NCBI GenBank assembly: GCA_905182355.1
Contig: CAJJBH010000071.1
Span: forward strand, 1 to 37,042
Origin: an uncultured Paracoccaceae bacterium
GTDB lineage: Bacteria; Pseudomonadota; Alphaproteobacteria; Rhodobacterales; Rhodobacteraceae
Length of the DNA stretch: 37,042 nucleotides
Direction of reading: 5' to 3'
A program made the position numbers and the translations under genes. Shown here in pieces: positions 17,484-25,508 of this stretch (position 1 is the first letter of the stretch; every line of letters starts with the position of its first letter). A model generated the notes under the pieces. The model saw only the letters and a program-made list of their open reading frames with translations. It had not been told where the DNA came from and made no database searches.

Positions 17484-18500
17484 TTAGACTTGATAGTAGT
17501 CGCGGTACCAATCGACAAACGACTGAATGCCGGTTTCAATGGGGGTCACGGGTGCTTCGCCTGTCAGAGCTTTGAGTAGGCTTGCCTCGGCCCATGTTGC
17601 TGGGACATCACCGGGTTGAATGTCCATGAAGATTTTTTGCGCGTCGATCCCGATAGCTGTTTCTATAGCTTGGACGAAGTCTAGAAGTTGTACAGGCGAT
17701 CCTGTGCCAATGTTCACGGCGCGGTGTGGGGCTACGGATGATAGGCTGTCACCTGTGATGGGTTCTACGCCCGCGTCTGGCATGGGGGGCACTGCATCAA
17801 TCAGCGCCACGATCCCGCGCACCAAGTCATCTATGTAGGTGAAGTCGCGCTTCATCTTACCGTGGTTGTAGATTTTGATTGGGTCGCCTTCGATGATCGC
17901 TTTGGTGAACATAAAGTGGGCCATATCGGGGCGCCCCCAAGGGCCGTAAACGGTAAAGAAGCGGAACATGGTGATAGGCAGGTGGTAAAGGTGTGCGTAA
18001 GAGTGCGCCATCACCTCTGTTGCTTTTTTGGTGGCTGCGTAGAACGACATCTGCGTGTCAACTTTGTCATTCTCTGTGTAGGGCATTTGGGTGTTTGCGC
18101 CGTAGACGCTGGAGGTTGAGGCAAGGAGCATGTGCGCTGGCGGGAAAGCGCGCGCGGCTTCTAGCAATTCAAACGTGCCAACCAAATTCGATTCAACATA
18201 GCTACGTGGCGCTTCGATTGAGTAACGAACGCCTGCTTGTGCAGCGAGGTGGATGACTGCATCAAACTGGTGCTTTTCGAACAGGTCCCGAAGCAGGTTT
18301 GGCGTTTCAAGTCGTGCGTTCACCACGCTAAAACCTGCAGACTGCATTAGCATTTCATGGCGACGGTTTTTCAACTCCACATCATAATAATCGGTCATGG
18401 CGTCTAGGCCAACAACGTTCCAGCCTTGCGCCAACAAAGCCTTTGATGTGAAATACCCAATAAACCCTGCTGAACCTGTAACCAATGCCGTACGTGCCAT
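17484..18500 (-). CDS. NAD-dependent UDP-sugar 4-epimerase, UDP-glucuronate 4-epimerase-like
   Basis: 338 residues of the extended short-chain dehydrogenase family. The NAD motif TGSAGFIG lies at 8-15, the serine segment STSSVYG at about 128-134, and the catalytic YxxxK is Y154-K158 (SFYAATKKATE). RFFTVYGPWGRPDMA and KRDFTYIDDLVRGI are typical of UDP-glucuronate/UDP-galacturonate 4-epimerases (LpsL/CapI). It would supply UDP-galacturonate for capsule or LPS. The ATG at 18500 has CAGGAT about 8 bases upstream; an upstream in-frame extension to 18545 has no matching family sequence. Its start faces xylB across a 149-base gap containing the shared xyl element, so co-regulation is possible but unproven. 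Confidence 0.87.
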   Translation of the reverse strand: MARTALVTGSAGFIGYFTSKALLAQGWNVVGLDAMTDYYDVELKNRRHEMLMQSAGFSVVNARLETPNLLRDLFEKHQFDAVIHLAAQAGVRYSIEAPRSYVESNLVGTFELLEAARAFPPAHMLLASTSSVYGANTQMPYTENDKVDTQMSFYAATKKATEVMAHSYAHLYHLPITMFRFFTVYGPWGRPDMAHFMFTKAIIEGDPIKIYNHGKMKRDFTYIDDLVRGIVALIDAVPPMPDAGVEPITGDSLSSVAPHRAVNIGTGSPVQLLDFVQAIETAIGIDAQKIFMDIQPGDVPATWAEASLLKALTGEAPVTPIETGIQSFVDWYRDYYQV

Positions 18501-18579
18501 AGAAATTATCCTGAATTCTTGTTTTGTGCAAAATGACGCATACACTGGTTAAAGGCCAGACGGCTTGAGGGTTTTGTGA

Positions 18580-18618
18580 GAACGTATTTTAATTTGACTT
18601 ATAAATTTAATAACGTTC
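18580..18618. promoter_or_regulatory. Palindromic candidate operator upstream of xylB
   Basis: A 39-base imperfect palindrome has GAACGT (18580-18585) and ACGTTC (18613-18618) at its ends and an AT-rich core. The core contains TTTAATTTG (18588-18596) and AATTTAA (18604-18610). The same two blocks with the same 16-base offset occur upstream of xylF (24254-24276). It lies 32 bases before the xylB ATG and in the divergent gap with the epimerase gene. It is a candidate site for the ROK repressor at 22962-24173. Confidence 0.55.
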
Positions 18619-18649
18619 AAAGTCAGGTTCACAGATAAAAAGGGTGCAT

Positions 18650-20101
18650 ATGTTCATTGGATTAGATTTAGGAACCTCTGGCTTGCGCGGTCTGCTGGTC
18701 GATAGTGCAGGTAAACCGGTGGGGGCAGCGGATACGTCTTATGATGTTGCCCATCCAAATTTAGGCTGGTCAGAGCAGAACCCTGGGGATTGGATACAAG
18801 CCTGTAAATTGGTAATGGCGCAGTTGCGCGACAACCATCCAACTGAATTTGAAGCAGTGCAAGGCATCGGGATTTCGGGGCACATGCACGGCGCGACGTT
18901 GTTGGACAAGATGGGGGAAGTTCTGCGTCCCTGTATCTTATGGAATGACACGCGGAGTCATGTTGAGGCGGCGGCCTTTGATGCGATGCCGATGTTTCGT
19001 GCCTTGACTGGCAATATAGTTTTCCCGGGTTTCACTGCCCCGAAGTTGAAATGGGTGGCCAAGCACGAGCCTGAGATTTTTGCGCAGGTTGCTAAAATCT
19101 TATTGCCCAAGGATTACATGACCTACTGGCTGACGGGCGCTTATTCGGCGGATATGTCAGACAGTGCAGGGACATCATGGCTAGATGTTGGTGCACGCGA
19201 TTGGTCTGACGATTTGCTAGAGGCAACAGGCTTAACACGTTCGCAGATGCCGACGCTGTTTGAGGGGTCGCAAGCCGTTGGCGTTGTCCGTGGCGACCTT
19301 GTGACTAACTATGGACTTCCTCAGGGGGTGCAAGTTGTTGCTGGTGGCGGCGACAATGCGGTGGCGGCCTGTGGCGTTGGTGCGATGAGTGAAGGGACAG
19401 GATTTGTTTCACTTGGGACTTCGGGCGTTTTGTTGGCGGGACGTGACGGGTTCACGCCAATGGCGGACAGCGCAGTGCATACGTTTTGCCATGCGGTTCC
19501 GGACCAGTGGTACCAGATGGGGGTTGTGTTGGCTGCGACTGACAGTCTTAACTGGCTTAGCCGCATAACAGGGCAATCGCCGGCAGAATTGACGGGCGAG
19601 TTGGGGACCAAATTGCGCGAGCCAACGGCCCTTCAGTTTTACCCTTACCTGTCAGGCGAACGCACGCCTCACAATGACAGCACAGTGCGGGCTGGCTTTG
19701 TTGGATTGGATGTCGCAACCGAGCGGGTGGATATGACCCATGCGGTATTGCAAGGTGTCAGCTTTGCGCTGCGTGATAGTCTTGAGGCGTTGCGATCAAC
19801 AGGTGCACAATTGGAGTCTGCCCTTGCGATTGGTGGGGGCGCAAAATCCGCCTATTGGGTCGAGATGCTGGCGACGGTCCTTAATCTGCCGCTTGAATTG
19901 CCAGAGCAAGGTGATTTTGGTGCGGCGTTAGGGGCTGCACGATTGGCCATTTGTGGCGTAACGGGCGCTGCGGTTTATGATGTTATGACCAAACCACCCG
20001 TGGCCAAAGTTGTGGTCCCTAATGCCGCATTGGTGGATGACTATCAGGTGCTGTATGATCATTTTCACAGTGGCTTCCCGGCTTGGAAAGCACTGCAATG
20101 A
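18650..20101 (+). CDS. xylB: Xylulokinase
   Basis: 483 residues of the FGGY carbohydrate kinase family. It begins MFIGLDLGTSGLRGLLVD, the N-terminal phosphate loop. Then come HGATLLDKMG and CILWNDTR (sugar site), VAGGGDNAVAACGVG with the catalytic aspartate, YLSGERTPHND, and the second ATP motif IGGGAKSAYW. Length and motifs fit XylB, which phosphorylates D-xylulose to xylulose 5-phosphate. The ATG at 18650 follows AAGGG by about 5 bases and is preferred over GTG at 18644. Xylose isomerase, the usual neighbour, is absent; the transporter genes lie about 4 kb away. Its upstream element matches the one before xylF. Confidence 0.92.
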   Translation: MFIGLDLGTSGLRGLLVDSAGKPVGAADTSYDVAHPNLGWSEQNPGDWIQACKLVMAQLRDNHPTEFEAVQGIGISGHMHGATLLDKMGEVLRPCILWNDTRSHVEAAAFDAMPMFRALTGNIVFPGFTAPKLKWVAKHEPEIFAQVAKILLPKDYMTYWLTGAYSADMSDSAGTSWLDVGARDWSDDLLEATGLTRSQMPTLFEGSQAVGVVRGDLVTNYGLPQGVQVVAGGGDNAVAACGVGAMSEGTGFVSLGTSGVLLAGRDGFTPMADSAVHTFCHAVPDQWYQMGVVLAATDSLNWLSRITGQSPAELTGELGTKLREPTALQFYPYLSGERTPHNDSTVRAGFVGLDVATERVDMTHAVLQGVSFALRDSLEALRSTGAQLESALAIGGGAKSAYWVEMLATVLNLPLELPEQGDFGAALGAARLAICGVTGAAVYDVMTKPPVAKVVVPNAALVDDYQVLYDHFHSGFPAWKALQ

Positions 20102-20117
20102 CGTGTGCGAAACAGCG

Positions 20118-21449
20118 ATGATGATTGTGAAGTTAATGAACGCCAGATTTCTAGTATACATTTCTGCCTGCGCGTTTTGGGCGCCAGTCAGTGTGGCGGG
20201 TCCATTGCCTTCTGCGGATGTTAGTTTCCCTGAATTTGACGCCGCACGGATCGAATTAGGGCAGTTGCTGTTTTATGATCCAATATTGTCGGGCAATAAG
20301 GCCGTGTCTTGCGCGACGTGCCATCATCCAAAGTTTAATACATCAGATGGATTGTCGTTGGGAATTGGGGATGGTGGGATTGGCCTTGGCACGGACCGCA
20401 CAGTTGATGACTCCAATCCCCCTGAACATCGTATTCCGCGTAACGCGCCAGCATTGTTTAACTTGGGGGCATCAGAATTTGTCAGTTTCTTCCATGATGG
20501 GCGGCTAGAGGTCGACAAGACCAGCGCATCAGGTATTCGCACGCCACTCGGCAGTGAAATGGAAAGCGGCTTTGCCTCGCTTTTGTCTGCACAAACAATG
20601 TTTCCTGTGCTTTCTGCTGCCGAAATGGCGGGGCATTTTTCTGAGAACGACGTGTCGAAAGCCGTGCGTCAGGGCATTTTGACAGGGGAAAGTGGTGCAT
20701 GGGATATATTGGCCAAACGGATTGAGGCGATCCCAGCGTATCGTGCGCAATTTGATCCGATCATTGGCGATGATAATTTGATTCATTTTACTGACATCTC
20801 AGACGCGATTGCGGCGTTTGTCGACTTTGAATGGCGTGCAACAAACAGTCCGTTTGATCTGCATCTGCGGCTAGATCAGCCGTTGGAAACGCAAGCTGAA
20901 GCTGGCAAACAGTTGTTTTATGGTGATGCAGGATGTGCATCGTGTCACAGTGGCTTGTTCCAGACAGATCATCAGTTTTATGCAATCTCGATGCCACAAA
21001 TCGGACCGGGTAAAGCCGCCGGATTCGAACGCCATCAGCGCGACGAGGGGCGCATGCGGGTCACCGGAAATCCTGCAGATGCCTATGCGTTTCGAACGCC
21101 GTCATTGCGCAACGTCGCCCATACCAGCCCCTATGGTCACAGCGGCGCGTACGGAACGTTAGAAGATGTTGTGCGCCACCACCTGGACCCTGTCGCCTCC
21201 CTTAATGCGTATCTTGAAACCTATGCCGTTTTGCCAGTTAAGGTCGGGAAGGGCGATTTCGCGTTGATGCGTGACCCTGACGAAGTGGCAAAGATTGCTG
21301 CCGCTAATGTGCTGGAACCCGTTGACCTGAATGCCAAAGAAATCGACCAGATCATTGCATTTTTAAACGCTTTGACGGATCCTCAAAGCCTAAAAGGGGC
21401 ATTGGGGATTCCCGCGTCCGTACCAAGTGGACTGCCAATCGATCAATAG
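20118..21449 (+). CDS. Dihaem cytochrome c peroxidase / MauG-family protein, periplasmic
   Basis: 443 residues with an N-terminal Sec-type signal (about residues 9-28, ending VSVAG). Two CXXCH haem c motifs are present: CATCH (65-69) and CASCH (273-277). The family block FRTPSLRNVAHTSPYGHSGA (325-344) is present. Family members reduce hydrogen peroxide or, like MauG, carry out oxidative modification of a partner protein. The ATG at 20118 is the first in frame after the xylB stop; ATGs at 20121 and 20136 are also possible, as no start has a strong ribosome-binding site. The longer frame reaching back to 20010 lies within xylB and is rejected. Its 3' end overlaps the convergent FG-GAP/ASPIC gene by seven bases, and a functional link between the two is suspected. 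Confidence 0.88.
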   Translation: MMIVKLMNARFLVYISACAFWAPVSVAGPLPSADVSFPEFDAARIELGQLLFYDPILSGNKAVSCATCHHPKFNTSDGLSLGIGDGGIGLGTDRTVDDSNPPEHRIPRNAPALFNLGASEFVSFFHDGRLEVDKTSASGIRTPLGSEMESGFASLLSAQTMFPVLSAAEMAGHFSENDVSKAVRQGILTGESGAWDILAKRIEAIPAYRAQFDPIIGDDNLIHFTDISDAIAAFVDFEWRATNSPFDLHLRLDQPLETQAEAGKQLFYGDAGCASCHSGLFQTDHQFYAISMPQIGPGKAAGFERHQRDEGRMRVTGNPADAYAFRTPSLRNVAHTSPYGHSGAYGTLEDVVRHHLDPVASLNAYLETYAVLPVKVGKGDFALMRDPDEVAKIAAANVLEPVDLNAKEIDQIIAFLNALTDPQSLKGALGIPASVPSGLPIDQ

Positions 21450-22975
21450 GGGAAGATGTCCAAGGTTGTGCCTGATCGGATGACCTGCAACCGTTGATTT
21501 TGTTTCGCTTTGGCCCATTCGCTGTGGGTGCCATCAGGCCAAATGATGCGAAACGATACGGTTTCAGCTTGATCCAGACCAAAGTGCTGGGGTCCAAGGA
21601 TGCCACCAGCATGCCCCCCCCCGATAGTCAATTCACGTAACTGCAAGCCATAGTCGTCCATCAGCTCGATCCAACCGCCAATTGCGCGTGTGTTGATGCC
21701 TTGCTGGCGGGGTTCGATTGACAGCCAATTGCCTGTGTCAGCGGTGGTGTTGCGATATACCTCAAGCGGTGCAACGCGATTTACGACGGCAAGGTCAAGC
21801 AAACCATCAGCATTGAAATCAGCCAAGGCTGCGCCACGGGCGCGGTGCAAGCTTGCGATCCCTGCCTCAAATCCCGTTTCGACAAAGGTTGCATCGCTGG
21901 TCTGGATTAAAAGGTTGTTGGGATCATCCATCGCCATGCCGGGCATCTGTTGCACGTTACCTTTTGCGATGAACACGTCATCCAGTCCGTCATTTTGGAC
22001 GTCACCTATACTGATGTGCCAGCCTGTTGAAGGACGTCCATCACCACCTGTGTACGGCTTGTGTGCGGCGGCTCCACGATCAAACGGGACGTCCTTGAAT
22101 TCTGCACCCTTGCCAGTCCATTCCTGCAACCTTTGATCGCCCATTGAAGATAGAAACACATCGGCCAAGCCGTTGCGATCAATGTCGCGGCTGGCAATGC
22201 CCATACCCCAAATCTCGTGATTTACCCATCCATCGGTCTCTCCGTACAGGCGCGGCGTATTGGTGATATCCCAAAGCTGTTCGGCACCACCACGCACATA
22301 ATAATGACGGTCATTGCTGACACGCAGATCGGATGTGCCATCGCGATCCCAGTCTGAGAACAGCATTGAAAGTGGGCAAAACCCTGGGGTGAGTGGCGTA
22401 GACTTGTAGAAGTCGCCGTCGGGACGCAGCAATAGATTTTTATCGCAGGCCTCGAACGGGCCATCAGCGTTTGTGCGATCAACATAATGGCCAAATGCCA
22501 AGGTTGGTCGCGTATTTCCGGCTTCCCAAGTTGCAGAAAAAGCGGTTGTCCATTTGTTGGTAAAAGTAATGTCTGGAAGGGAAGTGGGTGTGAATTCACA
22601 CGACCCCAATCCGCGCAAGATCATGTCGGGGCCAACGCGCATTAAAACCAAATCCAAAACACTGTCATTGTCGATGTCGATTGGATAGGCACCTGTGGTT
22701 GCGGTCAGCTCTGGCATTGGCATCACTTCGAACCTAATTGTGCCTTGGTCTTCGCTGATGTTGCGCCACAGCGTTGGCGGGCTGGTGCCGCCAGCGGCCA
22801 TTAGGTCCAGACGGCCGTCATCATCGCAATCAAAAACGGCAAGGCCGCCGCCTACATAATGTTCCCACCCACCCGTATAAGCGTGATTGGGCACGGTTTG
22901 GGGTTCATATGTTGGGCCAGCAACAGCAGCGCCACAGGTTAGCAAAAAAGCAGCAATGGCATTAGTCCAAGTCAT
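21443..22975 (-). CDS. Exported FG-GAP/VCBS-repeat protein with C-terminal ASPIC/UnbV domain (CRTAC1-like)
   Basis: 510 residues with a signal peptide (MTWTNAIAAFLLTCGAAVAG). Repeated calcium-binding-like loops are visible: DCDDDGRLDLMAAG, DIDNDSVLDLVL, DWDRDGTSDLRV, DIDRNGLADVFLSS, DVQNDGLDDVFIAKG and DFNADGLLDLAVVNR. These indicate a seven-bladed integrin-like propeller. The C-terminus (from RQQGINTRAIGGWIEL to RIIWPDGTHSEWAKAKQN) is an ASPIC/UnbV domain. ATG 22975 has AAGGG 9 bases upstream; ATG 22984 is too close to it. It overlaps the ROK repressor gene by 14 bases. The function of such proteins is not established; adhesion or a partner for the adjacent dihaem protein are possibilities. 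Confidence 0.85.
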   Translation of the reverse strand: MTWTNAIAAFLLTCGAAVAGPTYEPQTVPNHAYTGGWEHYVGGGLAVFDCDDDGRLDLMAAGGTSPPTLWRNISEDQGTIRFEVMPMPELTATTGAYPIDIDNDSVLDLVLMRVGPDMILRGLGSCEFTPTSLPDITFTNKWTTAFSATWEAGNTRPTLAFGHYVDRTNADGPFEACDKNLLLRPDGDFYKSTPLTPGFCPLSMLFSDWDRDGTSDLRVSNDRHYYVRGGAEQLWDITNTPRLYGETDGWVNHEIWGMGIASRDIDRNGLADVFLSSMGDQRLQEWTGKGAEFKDVPFDRGAAAHKPYTGGDGRPSTGWHISIGDVQNDGLDDVFIAKGNVQQMPGMAMDDPNNLLIQTSDATFVETGFEAGIASLHRARGAALADFNADGLLDLAVVNRVAPLEVYRNTTADTGNWLSIEPRQQGINTRAIGGWIELMDDYGLQLRELTIGGGHAGGILGPQHFGLDQAETVSFRIIWPDGTHSEWAKAKQNQRLQVIRSGTTLDIFPY

Positions 22976-24173
22976 CACGAACATCCCTTATCGCCATGTC
23001 GAAAACGAAATCTAGGGCATAAGCCGCAGCCCCACGCGCCCACATCAGATTGTCCCATCTGTGGATCAAGACGTCGGGCGGGGGTTTATCTATTTGAACA
23101 ATTGATTTGCGCATTTCTTCGATTACCTCTTGTGCGTAAAGGTGGTCGAACTGCATTTGTTCACCAGCAAGAATGATGAGCTGCGGGTCAAAGACATTTA
23201 CCAAGTTTGCCAGGCCAATTGCAAACATGCGGCCTGCACGAGTCACAATCGTCTTAGCCGTTGGATCGCCTTCTTTGGCGGCCTGTAACAACCGCTTAAC
23301 ACGGTTTTCAATTGGCAGGTCTGGATCAAGAAATCCAACGCTGGCTGCTTCGCGCACAAGCGCGTAATCGGCGACATATGCCTCAAGACAACCGCGCTGT
23401 CCGCAGCGGCATAATGCCCCCTCAAGCTGCACCTTAGTGTGGCCAAATTCCGCACCACACCCACGTGTGCCGCGATAAATTTGACCGTTCAAAACGATGC
23501 CCATGCCCACACCACTTTCGATGGTCACAACGATAAAGTCTGAATGGTCGCGCCCCAAGCCAAATGTCTTCTCTGCCATCGCAACAAGGTTGGCATCGTT
23601 GTCTAGGAACGTTTGCACGCCCAGTCGGTGGGTCAGTATATCGCGCAAATTGATATTACGTTCCCTTAAAGAGGGGGACCAATATACCGTGCCGTTTTCG
23701 GCATCCACAACACCAGCCAGCCCAACGCCTACGCCTGACAAGTCATCAATTGATTTGCTGTATAATGCGGTCAGTTGCGCCAATGCGTTCTCTATCAAGT
23801 CTGTTAGTTCTTGGCTGGAGGCAGGACCCTTGGCAAAGGGAACTTCCAGTTCCGCCAATTGTGTCCCTTCAAAATCGACCAACATAAGGGAGACTGATCG
23901 ATCAGAGACTTTGATGCCCGCCACCAAGTGCGCAGCACCTGCAATTTTCAAATCAACACGTGGACGTCCACGTTTTAGGTCCGCGGCATTTTCTGAATCG
24001 CGTGGAATTTCTTGGATCAGCCCATCACGCAGTAATTCCGCAGTTACTGTTGTAACAGTCGCGCGGCTGATTCCTGTGTTGTGTGACAGATCAATACGGG
24101 GAATTGGACCACGGCGTTCGATCTCGCGTAGTAGAATACGACGACCTTGTTCGCGCTGATGTCCAAATGCCAT
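22962..24173 (-). CDS. ROK-family transcriptional repressor (XylR-like)
   Basis: 403 residues. An N-terminal winged helix-turn-helix (about 24-52, including TGISRATVTTVTAELLRDGL) precedes a ROK sugar-kinase-like domain. This has DNDAN (191-195), ESGVGMGIV (219-227), the GHT segment (244-246) and the zinc-type CRCGQRGC (255-262). ROK repressors such as XylR and NagC bind DNA and release it with a sugar. It is divergent from xylFHG-glk, separated by 177 bases, so control of that operon is the natural inference. Two copies of a shared AT-rich element, before xylF and before xylB, are its candidate sites. The FG-GAP gene overlaps its 3' end and may be cotranscribed. Confidence 0.9.
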   Translation of the reverse strand: MAFGHQREQGRRILLREIERRGPIPRIDLSHNTGISRATVTTVTAELLRDGLIQEIPRDSENAADLKRGRPRVDLKIAGAAHLVAGIKVSDRSVSLMLVDFEGTQLAELEVPFAKGPASSQELTDLIENALAQLTALYSKSIDDLSGVGVGLAGVVDAENGTVYWSPSLRERNINLRDILTHRLGVQTFLDNDANLVAMAEKTFGLGRDHSDFIVVTIESGVGMGIVLNGQIYRGTRGCGAEFGHTKVQLEGALCRCGQRGCLEAYVADYALVREAASVGFLDPDLPIENRVKRLLQAAKEGDPTAKTIVTRAGRMFAIGLANLVNVFDPQLIILAGEQMQFDHLYAQEVIEEMRKSIVQIDKPPPDVLIHRWDNLMWARGAAAYALDFVFDMAIRDVRDDLD

Positions 24174-24252
24174 GTGCTACCCCATCCGTTGAAAACCTTA
24201 TAAGAATTTAAAGCTCTGACATAAAGGATGACTTTATTTTAAAGCCCTGTCG

Positions 24253-24279
24253 ATTTAATTTGCAATACGAATTTAAAAA
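24253..24279. promoter_or_regulatory. Candidate ROK-repressor operator upstream of xylF
   Basis: TTTAATTTG (24254-24262) and AATTTAA (24270-24276) repeat the core of the xylB upstream palindrome with identical spacing. Two further AATTTAAA-like stretches lie nearer the repressor gene (about 24207-24214 and 24236-24243). A weak promoter, TTGCAA (24260-24265) with TATGAA (24282-24287), would overlap this site, which suits repression. Confidence 0.55.
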
Positions 24280-24350
24280 GGTATGAATTAATCCATCCCC
24301 GACCGCCAGGCGATTCTGGCGCGGGTTCTAAAAGTTCTGGGAGGAACATC

Positions 24351-25364
24351 ATGAAACTATTGAAAACTGCAGCCGCAGTCATGACTGGCGTCGTCATGAG
24401 CACCGCGGCATGGGCTGATGATATTATCGTTGGCGTAAGCTGGTCTAACTTTCAAGAAGAACGCTGGAAAACTGACGAAGGCGCGATTAAAGCCGCACTC
24501 GACGCTGCAGGAGCGAAATATATTTCCGCTGATGCGCAGTCTTCATCCGGAAAACAGTTGTCTGACATTGAATCATTGATCGCACAGGGCGCAACAGCTT
24601 TGATCATCTTGGCCCAAGACGCATCTGCGGTTGGCCCAGCGGTTCAAGCGGCATCTGACGAAGGCATCCCAGTTGTTGCCTATGACCGTCTGATCGAAGA
24701 CGCACGCGCATTCTATCTGACATTCGACAACGTTGAAGTTGGCCGCATGCAAGCCCGCGCCGTTTTGGCCGCACAGCCAACAGGCAACTACGTTATGATC
24801 AAAGGGTCCCCAACAGATCCAAACGCAGACTTCCTGCGTGGCGGTCAACAAGAAGTGCTTCAAGCTGCGATTGACGCTGGCGACATCACAATCGTTGCCG
24901 AAGCCTACACAGATGGCTGGGTTCCAGCGAATGCACAGCGCAACATGGAGCAAATCCTAACAGCGCAAGACAACAAAGTTGACGCTGTTGTTGCATCTAA
25001 CGATGGTACAGCTGGTGGTGCAGTTGCTGCTTTGACAGCTCAAGGCATGGAAGGCATCGCTGTCTCCGGTCAAGACGGCGACCACGCTGCTTTGAACCGT
25101 GTAGCAATTGGTACGCAAACGGTGTCCGTGTGGAAAGATGCACGTGCCCTAGGCAAAGCTGCAGCTGAAGCAGCTGTCGCATTGGCTGGCGGTAACGCTG
25201 TTGAAGGTGCTGCTGAATGGACATCTCCATCAGGCACAACCATGAACTCTAAGTTCTTGGCACCTGTTGCCGTGACCGCTGACAACCTTGGTGTTGTTTT
25301 GGATGCAGGCTGGATCGAAAAAGACGCACTATGTGCAGGCTCTTCGAACGCCGCTTGTAACTAA
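24351..25364 (+). CDS. xylF: Xylose ABC transporter, periplasmic binding protein
   Basis: 337 residues with a signal peptide ending at AWA (residue 22). The mature sequence aligns by eye with XylF: ERWKTDEGAIKAALDAAGAK, SDIESLIAQGATALIILAQD, GIPVVAYDRLI, FDNVEVGRMQA, GNYVMIKGSPTDPNADFLR, AVVASNDGTAGGAVAAL and SGQDGDHAALNRVAIGTQT. These are the sugar-contacting regions of the D-xylose type in the ribose/galactose binding-protein family. A strong GGGAGGA site precedes the ATG. It delivers sugar to XylH/XylG. Some relatives also take glucose or other pentoses, and the downstream glucokinase leaves that open. Confidence 0.92.
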   Translation: MKLLKTAAAVMTGVVMSTAAWADDIIVGVSWSNFQEERWKTDEGAIKAALDAAGAKYISADAQSSSGKQLSDIESLIAQGATALIILAQDASAVGPAVQAASDEGIPVVAYDRLIEDARAFYLTFDNVEVGRMQARAVLAAQPTGNYVMIKGSPTDPNADFLRGGQQEVLQAAIDAGDITIVAEAYTDGWVPANAQRNMEQILTAQDNKVDAVVASNDGTAGGAVAALTAQGMEGIAVSGQDGDHAALNRVAIGTQTVSVWKDARALGKAAAEAAVALAGGNAVEGAAEWTSPSGTTMNSKFLAPVAVTADNLGVVLDAGWIEKDALCAGSSNAACN

Positions 25365-25371
25365 GTCTATC

Positions 25372-25403
25372 TGCCCCACCGATCCCAAGTGATTGGTGGG
25401 GCA
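25372..25403 (+). terminator. Stable intercistronic hairpin between xylF and xylH
   Basis: TGCCCCACCGATC (25372-25384) pairs with GATTGGTGGGGCA (25391-25403) over 13 bp, with one G-U pair and a 6-base loop. No immediate T-run follows. It lies just after the xylF stop, where binding-protein genes often carry a hairpin that partly terminates transcription or protects the upstream mRNA, raising binding-protein over permease levels. Confidence 0.65.
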
Positions 25404-25508
25404 ACTCCAATCCCCTTTTATATCGTAATCAAGAGATGCTAAGCCACCAACTTAGGGAGGCGACGCTTTAGTCACGTCTTTGATTTGCCACACTGCGGAG
25501 GCACCGAA

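Noticed and set aside
17380..17511. 44-residue N-terminal extension of rpe
   Set aside because: It overlaps the epimerase stop and has no family similarity; the ATG at 17379 has a good ribosome-binding site and matches known Rpe starts.
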